From: Sphingomonas sp. AR_OL41
Lineage (GTDB): Bacteria; Pseudomonadota; Alphaproteobacteria; Sphingomonadales; Sphingomonadaceae
Reading direction: 5' to 3'
Assembly (NCBI RefSeq): GCF_029911635.1
Contig: NZ_JARYTI010000005.1
Location: 1-64,000, forward strand
Length of the DNA stretch: 64,000 nt
The notes beneath the pieces are model-generated. The model was given only the letters and a program-made list of their open reading frames with translations, was not told the DNA's origin and did no database searches. Below, piece by piece: positions 1 through 8,518 of the stretch. Position numbers and translations under genes: made by a program. Position 1 is the stretch's first letter; each line of letters begins with the position of its first letter.

Positions 1-408
1 GACGCCACGCTCGCGGCGCGCGCCGACCGCCTGCGCACCTCGATCGCGGTGGTCGGCGAACTCGATCAGGGCGGCGGCGGGCTGGCCACCACGCCGATGA
101 TGCTGAGCTACGCCTCGGGCGGCAGCATTCCCGGCGTCGGTGCCGCGGCCGATGCGAGCTTCGAAACCGCCGGGGCTACCTTCATGACGTCACTTGCCGG
201 TTTGCTGGTGGTTCTGGCGGGTGTCGGCCCCTGGGCATTGCTGCTTATCGGCGGCGCGCTGGGGCTGCGCTGGCTGTTCCAGGGGCGCGAGGACGCCACC
301 GCCGCACCCGTGCTGCCGCCGGCACCACAGGAATCAGCCGAGGGCCGCAACGTGGTGCAGCGCTGGTTCGGCCGCGAGCATCAGAACGAGGCTGAACAGG
401 TCGACTGA
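1..408 (+). CDS. DUF4349-type membrane protein, C-terminal fragment (cut by window edge)
   Basis: The frame is open from base 1 to a TGA at 406-408, giving the last 135 residues of a protein that starts before the window. It carries a long hydrophobic stretch (about 188-280 in DNA, two helical passes) followed by a charged, Gln/Glu-rich cytoplasmic tail. The order coil, membrane helix, charged tail matches the C-terminus of the two following genes, so it is probably the first of three tandem DUF4349-like paralogues. Function is not known; members are membrane-anchored coiled-coil proteins. An internal ATG at 49 exists, but the frame is open upstream and nothing favours it as the true start. 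Confidence 0.6.
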   Translation, partial: DATLAARADRLRTSIAVVGELDQGGGGLATTPMMLSYASGGSIPGVGAAADASFETAGATFMTSLAGLLVVLAGVGPWALLLIGGALGLRWLFQGREDATAAPVLPPAPQESAEGRNVVQRWFGREHQNEAEQVD

Positions 409-470
409 CGCCTGACGCCGGGACCTTCGTCCTGAAGGCCGATAATCCGCGCGGCGCTTGACGCTTTCCA

Positions 471-490
471 TGTTATGTGATGGTATAACA
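471..490. promoter_or_regulatory. Inverted repeat TGTTAT-N8-ATAACA upstream of the second DUF4349 gene
   Basis: TGTTAT (471-476) and ATAACA (485-490) form a perfect 6-bp dyad about 25 bp before the start at 515. The right arm contains a TATAAC hexamer (484-489) that could be a -10 element; a TTGACG at 458-463 lies 20 bp upstream, longer than the usual 17 bp. It is either a promoter with a poor spacer or an operator; the sequence alone does not decide. Confidence 0.35.
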
Positions 491-514
491 TCCTCTTTAC
501 AGGGGGGTGTTGCG

Positions 515-1483
515 ATGGGCCGAACGATCAGGATTGCGAGCATCGTGCTCGCCGCGCTGTTGACGATCGGCGTATGTGTCACCCTGGCCGTATCCAATGA
601 CCCCGGTCGCCGTGCCGTCATGGAAAAGCTCAACGCGTACGACGTACCGACGACGACGATGGCGCTCCAGTCGGCCGCCTCGCCGGGCATCGCCGCACCT
701 GCCAACGTGCCGGACGACGCCCGCGCCGCCGCGGGCGCAGCCGAGCCGATCGCGGTCGCGGTCCCCCGTATCGCCTACAAATACGACTATGTCTTCACCT
801 TGCCCGGCGCGGCGATCCCGGCGGCGCAGCAAGCCCATGTCGCTCTATGTGACAGGCTCGGCCCGGCGCGCTGCCAGGTGCTGGCGATGCAAAGCAAGGC
901 CGGTGGCGACGAGCCCGCGCAAGGGTCGCTCACGCTGCGTGTCGACAGCGCCGTCGCACGGCACTTCGGCGATGCCCTGCAGGATGCCGTCGGCCGCGCC
1001 GGCGGACATGCCGACAGCCGCGCGATCGCAGCGGAGGACGTGTCGAAGGACATGGTCGATACCGCTGCACGGCTGCGCCAGCGCGAACTGCTCGTCGCGC
1101 GCCTGACCGAGGTGCTGCGCACGCACAGCGGCAAGGTCGGCGAACTGGTCGAGGCCGAGCGCAGCGTCGCCGCCGCGCAGGAGGAGATCGACCAGGCGCG
1201 GGGCTGGCTCGGCGAATTGCAGGCGCGCGTCGCCATGTCGACGATCGACATACATTATGGTGCGGTCGCGCCGCAGCCCGCCCAGGTCAGCAACACGATC
1301 GGTGATTCGGTCGCGGGTTCCGTTGCGCTCGTCGTCACCTTGTTCGGCGCGCTCGTACGGATCGCGATCTTCCTCGCGCCCTGGCTGGTTCTCGGGGCGC
1401 TAGGCTGGTTCCTGTGGCGCCGGATCGCGCGCCGTTGGGCAAGCGGGACGCATGCGCGCGAACAGCACATCGCAGCGATTTAA
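515..1483 (+). CDS. DUF4349-type membrane protein
   Basis: 322 residues. The ATG at 515 is preceded by AGGGGGGTG and begins with a basic-hydrophobic signal or anchor segment (residues 4-26). The middle holds a Tyr-rich beta segment followed by a helical coiled-coil region (about 190-255) and then one or two C-terminal membrane passes and an Arg-rich tail. This layout is that of DUF4349 proteins, found in many bacteria without a proven role. It sits between two apparent paralogues with the same layout. An earlier in-frame ATG lacks a ribosome site and would remove the signal segment from the N-terminus. Confidence 0.65.
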   Translation: MGRTIRIASIVLAALLTIGVCVTLAVSNDPGRRAVMEKLNAYDVPTTTMALQSAASPGIAAPANVPDDARAAAGAAEPIAVAVPRIAYKYDYVFTLPGAAIPAAQQAHVALCDRLGPARCQVLAMQSKAGGDEPAQGSLTLRVDSAVARHFGDALQDAVGRAGGHADSRAIAAEDVSKDMVDTAARLRQRELLVARLTEVLRTHSGKVGELVEAERSVAAAQEEIDQARGWLGELQARVAMSTIDIHYGAVAPQPAQVSNTIGDSVAGSVALVVTLFGALVRIAIFLAPWLVLGALGWFLWRRIARRWASGTHAREQHIAAI

Positions 1484-1548
1484 TTCCGACTATACAGATA
1501 GGAGTTATAGAGTATCATCCACCTTCTCAGCTAGGGAGAGGTCTTGCG

Positions 1549-2409
1549 ATGAACAAGTTCGTCTATGTCCTGCCGTTGTTTGCGCTCGCTGCCTGCAGCA
1601 AGTCCGCACCACCCGACAATGATGCTCCGCAGCGGTCTGTCGAGACCGACGTCGCTGCCCCTGCCGGCATCGCGGTGACCGCGGCGCCGGGCGTCGCGTT
1701 CAGCTATCATTACGCCTTCAGCCTCGCCGCAGCGCGAATCGCCGCCACGCAGGAGGCGCATGCCCAGGCGTGCGAGAAGCTCGGCATCGCGCGCTGCCGG
1801 ATCACCGGCATGAAATATCAGCTGCTCGGCGAGAATAATGTCGCGGCGATGCTGTCGCTCAAGCTCGATCCGACGATCGCGCGCGAGTTCGGCAAGAACG
1901 CGATCGCCATCGCCCAGGCGGCCGAGGGCACGCTGACCGAGGCCGATATCACCGGCACCGACGCGGCCAGCGCGATCACCATGGCGGAGGGCGATCGGGC
2001 ACGCGCGCATAGCGAAGTTTCGCGCCTGGACGGTGAGTTGACCAGGAAAGGTCTCAAGGACAGCGAACGTACCGCGCTCCAGCAACAGCGCGCCGACGCG
2101 GCGCGCAACGCCGATGCCGCGATCGACAGCGCCGCCCAAGCCCGTGCGAGTCTCGCCACCACGCCGCTCGAGCTCGAGTACAGGGCCGGCGCCGCGGTGC
2201 AGGGCTTCGATGCCAGCGCACCGCTGAAAAGCTCGCTCGCGCTGCTGATCGGTTCGGCCGAGACGACCTTCACCGTCCTGCTCGGCGCGATCGCCGTGCT
2301 TGGCCCGCCCGGGCTGGTGCTGCTGCTCGTCTGGCTCGGCTGGCGGCGCTATGGCCCGAAACGGCGGCGTCCGGTCGTACGGGAAACCGAATCCATCCCC
2401 AGCGCCTGA
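1549..2409 (+). CDS. DUF4349-type lipoprotein
   Basis: 286 residues, third member of the tandem set. The start at 1549 follows an AGGGAGAGG box and gives a short lipoprotein signal ending in the lipobox LAAC (Cys at about residue 16), so the mature protein should be lipid-anchored. Residues about 50-110 repeat the FSYHYAFSLAAARI-type beta segment seen as YKYDYVFTLPGAAI in the gene before it, which is the main evidence for paralogy. A coiled-coil and a C-terminal membrane helix (about 240-270) follow. The role is unknown; an envelope location is inferred from the lipobox and helices. Confidence 0.65.
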   Translation: MNKFVYVLPLFALAACSKSAPPDNDAPQRSVETDVAAPAGIAVTAAPGVAFSYHYAFSLAAARIAATQEAHAQACEKLGIARCRITGMKYQLLGENNVAAMLSLKLDPTIAREFGKNAIAIAQAAEGTLTEADITGTDAASAITMAEGDRARAHSEVSRLDGELTRKGLKDSERTALQQQRADAARNADAAIDSAAQARASLATTPLELEYRAGAAVQGFDASAPLKSSLALLIGSAETTFTVLLGAIAVLGPPGLVLLLVWLGWRRYGPKRRRPVVRETESIPSA

Positions 2410-2514
2410 TTGCGCCCCCGCGCGCCTTCCGATATAGCGCCCCGAACCAAGCCCCGGCGTTTGCGCGGTCCGCCCCGCGCCGCCGGGGCAGATCATTTCA
2501 GGGGTAATGCCAGC

Positions 2515-3294
2515 ATGGCTCGCCGCCGGCAGATTTACGAAGGCAAGGCCAAGATCCTGTACGAGGGTCCGGAGCCCGGGACGCTGATCCAGTATTTCAA
2601 GGACGATGCCACCGCGTTCAACGCCCAGAAAAAGGGCACGATCAGCGGCAAGGGCGTACTCAACAACCGCATCTCCGAGCATATCTTCACGCTGCTCGGC
2701 ATGATCGGGGTGCCGACGCACTTCATACGCCGTCTCAACATGCGCGAGCAACTTATTCGCCAGGTTGAGATAATTCCGGTGGAAGTGGTGATCCGCAACG
2801 TCGCCGCCGGCTCGCTGTCGACGCGGCTGGGGATCGAGGAAGGCACCCAGCTGCCGCGCACGATCATCGAATATTATTACAAGGACGATGCGCTCGGCGA
2901 TCCGATGATCACCGACGAGCATATCGCCGCGTTCGGCTGGGCCAGCCAGGAGGAGATGCACGACATCGCCGACCTGGCGATCCGCGTGAACGATTTCCTG
3001 TGCGGGCTGTTCGCCGGGATCGGCATCCGGCTGGTCGACTTCAAGCTCGAATTCGGCCGCATCTGGGACAATGACTATGGCCGGGTGATTCTCGCCGACG
3101 AGATCAGCCCCGATGGCTGCCGGCTGTGGGACATGGAGACCAACGAGAAGCTCGACAAGGACCGGTTCCGTCGCGATCTAGGCGGCGAAGTAGAGGCTTA
3201 TCAAGAGGTTGCGCGCCGTCTTGGCCTTTTGCCGGAAGGTGCGGACAGCGCCGTGCTCGACCTGGAGAGCCATCGCAAGCGCCGCGGAAAATGA
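2515..3294 (+). CDS. purC: Phosphoribosylaminoimidazole-succinocarboxamide synthase
   Basis: 259 residues, the normal length for PurC (SAICAR synthetase). It ligates aspartate to CAIR with ATP in purine synthesis. The N-terminal [16 protein letters not shown] segment, the [13 protein letters not shown] nucleotide-binding stretch, the [12 protein letters not shown] motif and the [18 protein letters not shown] motifs are all family hallmarks in the expected order. The ATG at 2515 puts the family N-terminus in place; an in-frame extension from 2410 adds low-complexity Arg/Pro sequence and is rejected. A GC-rich hairpin follows the stop. purS and purQ lie about 4 kb downstream rather than adjacent. 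Confidence 0.96.
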   Translation: MARRRQIYEGKAKILYEGPEPGTLIQYFKDDATAFNAQKKGTISGKGVLNNRISEHIFTLLGMIGVPTHFIRRLNMREQLIRQVEIIPVEVVIRNVAAGSLSTRLGIEEGTQLPRTIIEYYYKDDALGDPMITDEHIAAFGWASQEEMHDIADLAIRVNDFLCGLFAGIGIRLVDFKLEFGRIWDNDYGRVILADEISPDGCRLWDMETNEKLDKDRFRRDLGGEVEAYQEVARRLGLLPEGADSAVLDLESHRKRRGK

Positions 3295-3295
3295 G

Positions 3296-3320
3296 GCGGC
3301 GCCGGTGCGCCCGGCGCCGC
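3296..3320. terminator. Hairpin after purC
   Basis: GCGGCGCCGG (3296-3305) and CCGGCGCCGC (3311-3320) are perfect 10-bp complementary arms with a TGCGC loop, beginning directly after the purC stop. No T tract follows, so termination may be incomplete or factor-assisted. Confidence 0.6.
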
Positions 3321-3426
3321 GTCGACCTGATCCCGAACGCAGAATCGACGACGTCTTAGCGGCTCGTTAACCCTATCCGCTTACCAATGGCTCCCGAGAT
3401 CAAGCTCTTGGGGGCAGCGACACGTC

Positions 3427-4632
3427 ATGCGTATTTATCTTCTTCTCGCCTCGGCCGCCATGCTCAGCGCGTGCGGCGGCGGCGCCGGGGTGCAGACCGT
3501 CGGTGGCAGCGCGACCGGCACCGGCGCGGGGACGACGACCACGACGGGTACGTTCGTCGCGCCGACCGAGGTGAAGACCTATAGCGGCCTCGGCGTGGCG
3601 CAGCATTACGAATATTATACGCGCTCCGACAGCAGCGGCCAGGGCGGTCAGCTCTATGCCGGCGACGCGAACACGGTGCGCGACAGCGGCATCTCGGTGA
3701 CCTACAACCCGCGCGACGCGATCTTCGACCTGACGATCCAGCGCACCAAGGCGAATGTCACCGTCACCGGGGACCGCTTCCAGGATCCGGCGCACCGCAC
3801 CGATTTCGGCGGCGCGCTTCAGCCACAGGGCGGCGTGCCCAATCTCAACCTGCCGAGCGACAAGGGGATCCAGTATCTTCAGTCGGGGAGCAGTTCGGGC
3901 AACTTGCTGGCGACCTATGCCGGCGCCTCGACCTATCGCGTCGGCGACCAGGGCTATTCGTCGACCACGCAGACCTTCTTCTACCAGAAGCCCGGCACGA
4001 CGACGAAATATGTCACCTATGCCGGCTATGTCCGCAACACGCTGAGCGTCACCCAGGCGACCGATGCCGGATCGTCGACGCCCTATCTGCGCAACAATTA
4101 TTCGCTCGACCGCGCGCTGTTCGTCTATGGTGAGTCGACCAACAACAGCGCGGTGCCGACCAGCGGCACCGGTACCTATACCGGCGACATGCTGGCGACG
4201 GTGGTGTTCAACCCGCTGCTCGACAGCGCGCCGAACACGCCGACCTATATGCAGTGGATCAGCGGCACGCAGACCAGCACGGTCGATTTCGGCAAGAAGA
4301 CCGTCGCGACGACGCTGAGCGGCACGGTCTCGGCGCCGGCGTTCGACGCCTATACCAACGGCACCGTTTCGCTGCCCGCCGGCTCGACCTTTACCGCGCA
4401 CGCCAACAGCACGATCGATCTGGTTGGCAAGGGCGGCTTCACCGGCAGCTTCGCCGATGCCAGCTTCGTGCGCCCGGGTATGAGCACCTTCAACGTCGTG
4501 ATCGCCGGCTCGAGCATCGACGGTGGCTTTTACGGCCCCAATGGCGAAGAGATCGGCGCGGGCTATCGCATCGTCGGCGGCACGCCCGACCAGCGCATCG
4601 ACATCCTCGGTATCCTGACGGGCAAGAAATAA
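3427..4632 (+). CDS. TbpB-like surface lipoprotein, probable Slam cargo
   Basis: 401 residues with a lipoprotein signal (lipobox LSAC, Cys at about residue 16) followed by a Gly/Thr-rich linker (20-45) typical of surface lipoproteins. The remainder is rich in Ser/Thr/Gly beta segments, and the last 80 residues contain GGFTGSF and GGFYGPNGEEIG, matching the FYGPN-type motif of the C-terminal barrel of transferrin-binding-protein-B-like proteins. In that family the barrel is the export signal recognised by Slam. The next gene is a Slam homologue whose ATG overlaps this stop (TAATG), so cargo and translocon are translationally coupled. The ligand is unknown; there is no adjacent TonB receptor to suggest one. 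Confidence 0.75.
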   Translation: MRIYLLLASAAMLSACGGGAGVQTVGGSATGTGAGTTTTTGTFVAPTEVKTYSGLGVAQHYEYYTRSDSSGQGGQLYAGDANTVRDSGISVTYNPRDAIFDLTIQRTKANVTVTGDRFQDPAHRTDFGGALQPQGGVPNLNLPSDKGIQYLQSGSSSGNLLATYAGASTYRVGDQGYSSTTQTFFYQKPGTTTKYVTYAGYVRNTLSVTQATDAGSSTPYLRNNYSLDRALFVYGESTNNSAVPTSGTGTYTGDMLATVVFNPLLDSAPNTPTYMQWISGTQTSTVDFGKKTVATTLSGTVSAPAFDAYTNGTVSLPAGSTFTAHANSTIDLVGKGGFTGSFADASFVRPGMSTFNVVIAGSSIDGGFYGPNGEEIGAGYRIVGGTPDQRIDILGILTGKK

Positions 4633-5993
4633 TGCAGCGCCTGCTGGCGGCGCTGCTGGCGCTGTCCGCACTGCTCCTGACGGCCGGTCCGGCAACGGCC
4701 GACTCGATCCTCGACCAGTGCGTCGCGCAGACCTGCAAGGCGCGGCTGACCGCCGACCAGGTGCTCGACGAGGCCCAGAAGCTGGTCCTCGCCAAGCGCT
4801 TCGACGAGGCCCGCCCGCTGATCGCCGCGCTTGCCGCGGTGCCCTCGCTCCATTTCGAATCGCAGTTCCTCACCGGCTATGTCGCCGAGCAGACCGGCGA
4901 CTATCACCACGCCGAGGCGATCTTCCGCGCGATCCTGGTCGACGACCCCAAGCAGACGCGGGTGCGGCTCGAGCTGGCGCGCACGCTGCTCTCGATGGGC
5001 AAGACGCAAAAGGCCGACCACCAGTTTCGCCTCGCCGCCCAGGCACCCGACCTGCCGCCCGAAATCACCCGCACGATCCGTTCGGTGCGCAACATCATCC
5101 GCTCGAAGCGCGCCTGGACGCTCGACCTCGCGCTCGGCATCGCGCCCGACACCAACATCAACAACGCGACCGGCGCCGATAGCATCACCGTGCTGTTCGG
5201 TACCCAGCCGATCCCCCTGACGCTGGGCGCGAATGCCCAAGCCAAATCGGGCGTCGGCGTCAATGCCACGATCGATTCGGGGCTACGCCTGCCGATCGCC
5301 AAGAACACCGCCTTGCTGGTCGATTTCAACGCTGGGGGCACCCTTTACAAGGCCAGCGCCTATAACGACGTGTCGGCGGAGCTGGCGGTCGGCCCCGAGG
5401 TCAAGCTGTCGGAAAAGCTCCGACTGCGCGCCGAGGGCGTGGTCGGGCAGCGCGACTATGGCGGCAGCGTGATCAGCCGCCAGGTCGGCATCAAGGGCGG
5501 CGCGGAATATAATCTCAGCGACAGCCAGCGGCTCGGCTTCCAGGTCGATGCGCGCCACACAAGGGCGTTCTTCGATCATGGCTATGACGGCTGGCAGATC
5601 GGCGGCTACGCCACCTATGAGCGTGTCGTGGCGCGCTCGATGATCGCCTCGGCCAACATATTCGTGCGGCGCGATGCGCTGGCCGACCCGGCCTATGCCA
5701 ATAGCGAGATCGGCGGCGTGGTTGGACTCGGCGGCGAATTGCCCAAGGGGTTCAATTTCGGCATCAGCGCCGGGGTATCACACGCCAAATATGATGCGGC
5801 GTCGTTCTTCTTCTCGCTCGATCCGCGCCGCGACTGGCGGTACAATGCGCGCCTGACGCTGGGTAACCGCGCGATCAGGCTATGGGGCTTCTCGCCCAGC
5901 TTCAGCGTCACCTATGCGGGCAACGCCTCTTCGATCACCTATTACACGACGCAGCGCACCCGCTTCCGCTTCGCGCTGGCACGCTATTTCTGA
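4632..5993 (+). CDS. Surface lipoprotein assembly modifier (Slam; DUF560 outer-membrane translocon)
   Basis: 453 residues. A cleavable signal peptide (about 1-23, ending GPATA) is followed by a helical TPR-like region (about 35-155, including a GDYHHAEAIFRAILVDDP repeat) and then about 290 residues of alternating beta strands ending in RFRFALARYF, a C-terminal Phe as expected for an outer-membrane barrel. TPR plus 14-strand barrel is the architecture of Slam, the type XI secretion translocon that moves TbpB-like lipoproteins or secreted cargo across the outer membrane. The stop of the TbpB-like gene overlaps this ATG by one base, which fits a dedicated cargo-translocon pair. Confidence 0.8.
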   Translation: MQRLLAALLALSALLLTAGPATADSILDQCVAQTCKARLTADQVLDEAQKLVLAKRFDEARPLIAALAAVPSLHFESQFLTGYVAEQTGDYHHAEAIFRAILVDDPKQTRVRLELARTLLSMGKTQKADHQFRLAAQAPDLPPEITRTIRSVRNIIRSKRAWTLDLALGIAPDTNINNATGADSITVLFGTQPIPLTLGANAQAKSGVGVNATIDSGLRLPIAKNTALLVDFNAGGTLYKASAYNDVSAELAVGPEVKLSEKLRLRAEGVVGQRDYGGSVISRQVGIKGGAEYNLSDSQRLGFQVDARHTRAFFDHGYDGWQIGGYATYERVVARSMIASANIFVRRDALADPAYANSEIGGVVGLGGELPKGFNFGISAGVSHAKYDAASFFFSLDPRRDWRYNARLTLGNRAIRLWGFSPSFSVTYAGNASSITYYTTQRTRFRFALARYF

Positions 5994-5997
5994 CCGA

Positions 5998-6023
5998 CAG
6001 GGCCCGCGGGAAGGCGAGCCCTG
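5998..6023. terminator. Possible shared hairpin between convergent slam and Bax-inhibitor genes
   Basis: CAGGGC (5998-6003) pairs with GCCCTG (6018-6023) across a 14-base GC-rich loop in the 50-bp convergent gap. The stem is short, so this is tentative. Confidence 0.35.
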
Positions 6024-6043
6024 CCCCGTTCATTCTCGCCCGT

Positions 6044-6754
6044 TCAGCGCCGATCGCCGAAGATGCTGAGCAGCATCTGAAACAGGTTGACGAAGTTGAG
6101 GTAGAGCGACAGCGCGCCCATCACCTGCAGCTTCGCCGCCGCCTCGGTGCCGCCATAGACGGCATATTCCGCCTTCATGCGCTGCGTGTCCCACGCCGTC
6201 AGGCCGACAAAGATTGCCACGCCGACGATCGAGATCGCCAGGTTGAACGCCGAAGAGGCGAGGAACAGGTTGACCACACTGGCGACGATGATGCCGATCA
6301 GGCCCATCATCAGGAACGACCCCATTTTCGAGAGATCGCGCCCGGTGGTGTAGCCCCACAGGCTCATGCCGAGAAACATCGATGCGGCGACGAAGAAGGC
6401 CTGGGCGATGCTGGCGCCGGTGAAGACCAGGAAGATGCTGGCCATCGACACGCCCATCACGGCGGCGAAACCGTAAAAGGCGGCGCGCGCGCCGGCATCC
6501 GTCATCCGGTCGATGCGGAAGGTGAAGAAGAACACAAAGGCGAGCGGCGCGAACATCGCCACCCATTTGAGCGGCGTGCCGAAGATGAGCGCAGTGAGTG
6601 CGGGCGTACCCGCGACCAGCGCGGCGACGATACCCGTGATGATCAGGCCGAAGCCCATGTGGCGATAAATGCCCAGCATATAGGCGCGGAGACCCGCGTC
6701 ATAAGCGACGCCGGTGGCCCGCTGCCGTGCCGGAGAGGTGAAGGGCTGATTCAC
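6044..6754 (-). CDS. Bax inhibitor-1 family membrane protein
   Basis: 236 residues, seven hydrophobic helices, with the FFFTFRIDRMT and ending NLFQMLLSIFGDRR features of the bacterial BI-1/YccA/YbhL family (UPF0005). The C-terminal LYLNFVNLF segment is a strong family signature. Bacterial members sit in the inner membrane; roles in ion leak and FtsH-linked quality control are reported for some relatives. The start is chosen as GTG at 6754-6752 because it is preceded by a GAGGA box at good distance and gives the usual MNQPF-like N-terminus; the longer frame to 6847 has no ribosome site. Confidence 0.85.
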   Translation of the reverse strand: MNQPFTSPARQRATGVAYDAGLRAYMLGIYRHMGFGLIITGIVAALVAGTPALTALIFGTPLKWVAMFAPLAFVFFFTFRIDRMTDAGARAAFYGFAAVMGVSMASIFLVFTGASIAQAFFVAASMFLGMSLWGYTTGRDLSKMGSFLMMGLIGIIVASVVNLFLASSAFNLAISIVGVAIFVGLTAWDTQRMKAEYAVYGGTEAAAKLQVMGALSLYLNFVNLFQMLLSIFGDRR

Positions 6755-6959
6755 GACAATATCCTCAATCCATGAAGAGCTCAGGGATCGAGCAGTCTCG
6801 CTGCGGTCATCAAGGGTGGTTGGAAGTCCCCTGACGGCACCGAGCATGCTCGATGCGGTCCGACATCACGTCCGGAAAGATCCGGCCGCCAGAGGGGCCC
6901 GGCCCGCTCCCGCAATATCGTCGTCGCGGGCGCTCATTTCAAGAGCCGGCGCGGCGCGC

Positions 6960-7190
6960 CTAGTCCTTGACGCGAAACCCGCAGATAATGCCGAAGACGA
7001 ACGCGCTGACCAGCGACAGCTGCACCCAGCCTTGCGGATCGCTCCAGCCGAAATATTGCCCGCCGAACGCGAACAGCGCGATGAACATGATCATTGCCAG
7101 CCCGGCCATGCCCGATACTCCGATACGCCCGCCCGCACCCGATCGCCTGGCGGCAAAGGCGAGGCTGATCCGCAGACGTAAATTTTGCAT
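6960..7190 (-). CDS. Small two-helix membrane protein, unknown function
   Basis: 76 residues from the ATG at 7190. A basic N-terminus (MQNLRLRISLAF) is followed by two membrane helices (about 27-48 and 55-72) and a short FRVKD tail. It is divergent from purS with 64 bp between starts. I recognise no family. Support is the clean hydrophobic pattern and plausible compartment topology; a longer frame extends to 7448 but would overlap purS antisense. Confidence 0.5.
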   Translation of the reverse strand: MQNLRLRISLAFAARRSGAGGRIGVSGMAGLAMIMFIALFAFGGQYFGWSDPQGWVQLSLVSAFVFGIICGFRVKD

Positions 7191-7254
7191 GAAGCTTGCC
7201 CCGCGCGCGCGGCCTCGCCATAGCGTTCGCCACCGCGCAACCGGGGAATCGGCC

Positions 7255-7485
7255 ATGAAGCTTCGTATCGTCGTCACACTCAAGCCGGGTGTGCTCGATC
7301 CGCAAGGCAAGGCAATCCACAAGGCATTGGGTGGACTCGGCTTTGGCGGCGTCAACGACGTGCGCGCCGGCAAACTCATCGAACTCGACGTCGCGGACGA
7401 TACCGACGACGCGACGATCGACGCGATGTGCCGGCAATTGCTCGCCAATACGGTGATCGAGAATTACCGGGTAGAACGCGCATGA
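7255..7485 (+). CDS. purS: Phosphoribosylformylglycinamidine synthase subunit PurS
   Basis: 76 residues. PurS bridges PurL and PurQ in the three-protein FGAM synthase of purine synthesis. The sequence shows the beta-alpha-beta pattern with [16 protein letters not shown] and the C-terminal [10 protein letters not shown], both standard for PurS. Its stop overlaps the purQ start by four bases (ATGA), so the two are coupled. purL is not in the window. Confidence 0.95.
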   Translation: MKLRIVVTLKPGVLDPQGKAIHKALGGLGFGGVNDVRAGKLIELDVADDTDDATIDAMCRQLLANTVIENYRVERA

Positions 7486-8150
7486 AGACCGCCGTCATCG
7501 TCTTTCCGGGATCGAACTGCGATCGCGATCTGGCGGTGGCGCTGCGCCACGTCACCGGGACCGCGCCGACCATGGTGTGGCATGGCGAGAGCACCCTGCC
7601 CGACGGACTCGGGCTGATCGCGCTGCCCGGCGGATTTTCCTATGGCGACTATCTGCGCTCCGGCGCGATGGCGGCGCGTTCGCCGATCATGCGTGCGGTG
7701 GTCGAAGCGGCGGGGCGCGGCGTGCCGGTGCTCGGCATCTGCAACGGCTTCCAGGTGCTGACCGAGGCAGGGCTGCTGCCGGGCGCGCTGATGCGCAACG
7801 CCGGCCTCAACTTCGTGTGTCGCAACGTCGCGCTGAGCGTCAGCAACGCGCAGTCGATCTTCACCGCGCGCTACGCCCAGGGCGATGCGATCAGCCTGCC
7901 GGTCGCGCATCATGACGGCAATTTCAGCGCCGACGCTGAAACGCTCGACCGGCTCGAGGGCGAAGGCCGCGTCGCGCTGCGTTATGCCGAGGAGGTCAAC
8001 GGCTCCGCGCGGCAGATTGCAGGCGTGCTCAACGCAGCGGGCAATGTGCTCGGCATGATGCCGCATCCCGAGCGCCGCATCGAGGCGGCGCATGGCGGGA
8101 CCGATGGCCTGCGGCTGTTCGAAGGCTTGTTCGAGACGATCGCCGCCTGA
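7482..8150 (+). CDS. purQ: Phosphoribosylformylglycinamidine synthase glutaminase subunit PurQ
   Basis: 222 residues, a class I glutamine amidotransferase supplying ammonia to PurL. The nucleophile Cys lies in the VLGICNGFQ elbow and the His-Glu pair in MMPHPERR; the N-terminal [12 protein letters not shown] and [10 protein letters not shown] motifs are specific to PurQ. The ATG at 7482 overlaps the purS stop. It is the last gene of this short operon. Confidence 0.96.
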   Translation: MKTAVIVFPGSNCDRDLAVALRHVTGTAPTMVWHGESTLPDGLGLIALPGGFSYGDYLRSGAMAARSPIMRAVVEAAGRGVPVLGICNGFQVLTEAGLLPGALMRNAGLNFVCRNVALSVSNAQSIFTARYAQGDAISLPVAHHDGNFSADAETLDRLEGEGRVALRYAEEVNGSARQIAGVLNAAGNVLGMMPHPERRIEAAHGGTDGLRLFEGLFETIAA

Positions 8151-8518
8151 CCCTTTTCATCGCCGCGCGGACATCGCCGGCGTCGCAAAACTGTAATCGA
8201 TCCGATCCGGATTCTGTTGTGCTTTGCGCGGTCGCGACGCGCGCATATGATCGGCGTAACATCCGGAATTTGCCGCATGGCAGGGTGTGACGAAGGGAGT
8301 TCGTCGTTCGGCCTTTATGGTCCGGGCGGCGTCCGTTGCAGCACGCGGGGGCGGATTTGGCACAATCTTCGACCAGGCTCGGCGCGCCGCTCGTCACCTA
8401 TGGCGAGCGCCCGCACCATGTCGCGTGCAACCAGGCTTCGCCGCGCCGTTCTCCCGCCGGACGCGGCGTCGCCGCCGCGCCATCCCCGATATCCGCCCGA
8501 TAGCGAGAGGCCTCACCG
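8151..8518. other. 368-bp intergenic region upstream of the MNIO cassette
   Basis: No convincing gene. Frames here are Arg/Pro-rich and run antisense or out of phase into the next gene. A possible promoter is TTTGCG (8223-8228) with TATGAT (8246-8251) at 17-bp spacing; the -35 match is weak. An ATCCGGAT palindrome lies near 8205-8212. The long leader suggests that the promoter and any regulatory RNA structure of the downstream four-gene cassette are here. Confidence 0.35.

Noticed and set aside
1531..2961. 476-residue open frame on the minus strand across a DUF4349 gene and purC
   Set aside because: It lies antisense to two genes with clear family motifs, has Arg/Gly/Ala-rich composition and no ribosome site; a GC-skewed codon-phase shadow.
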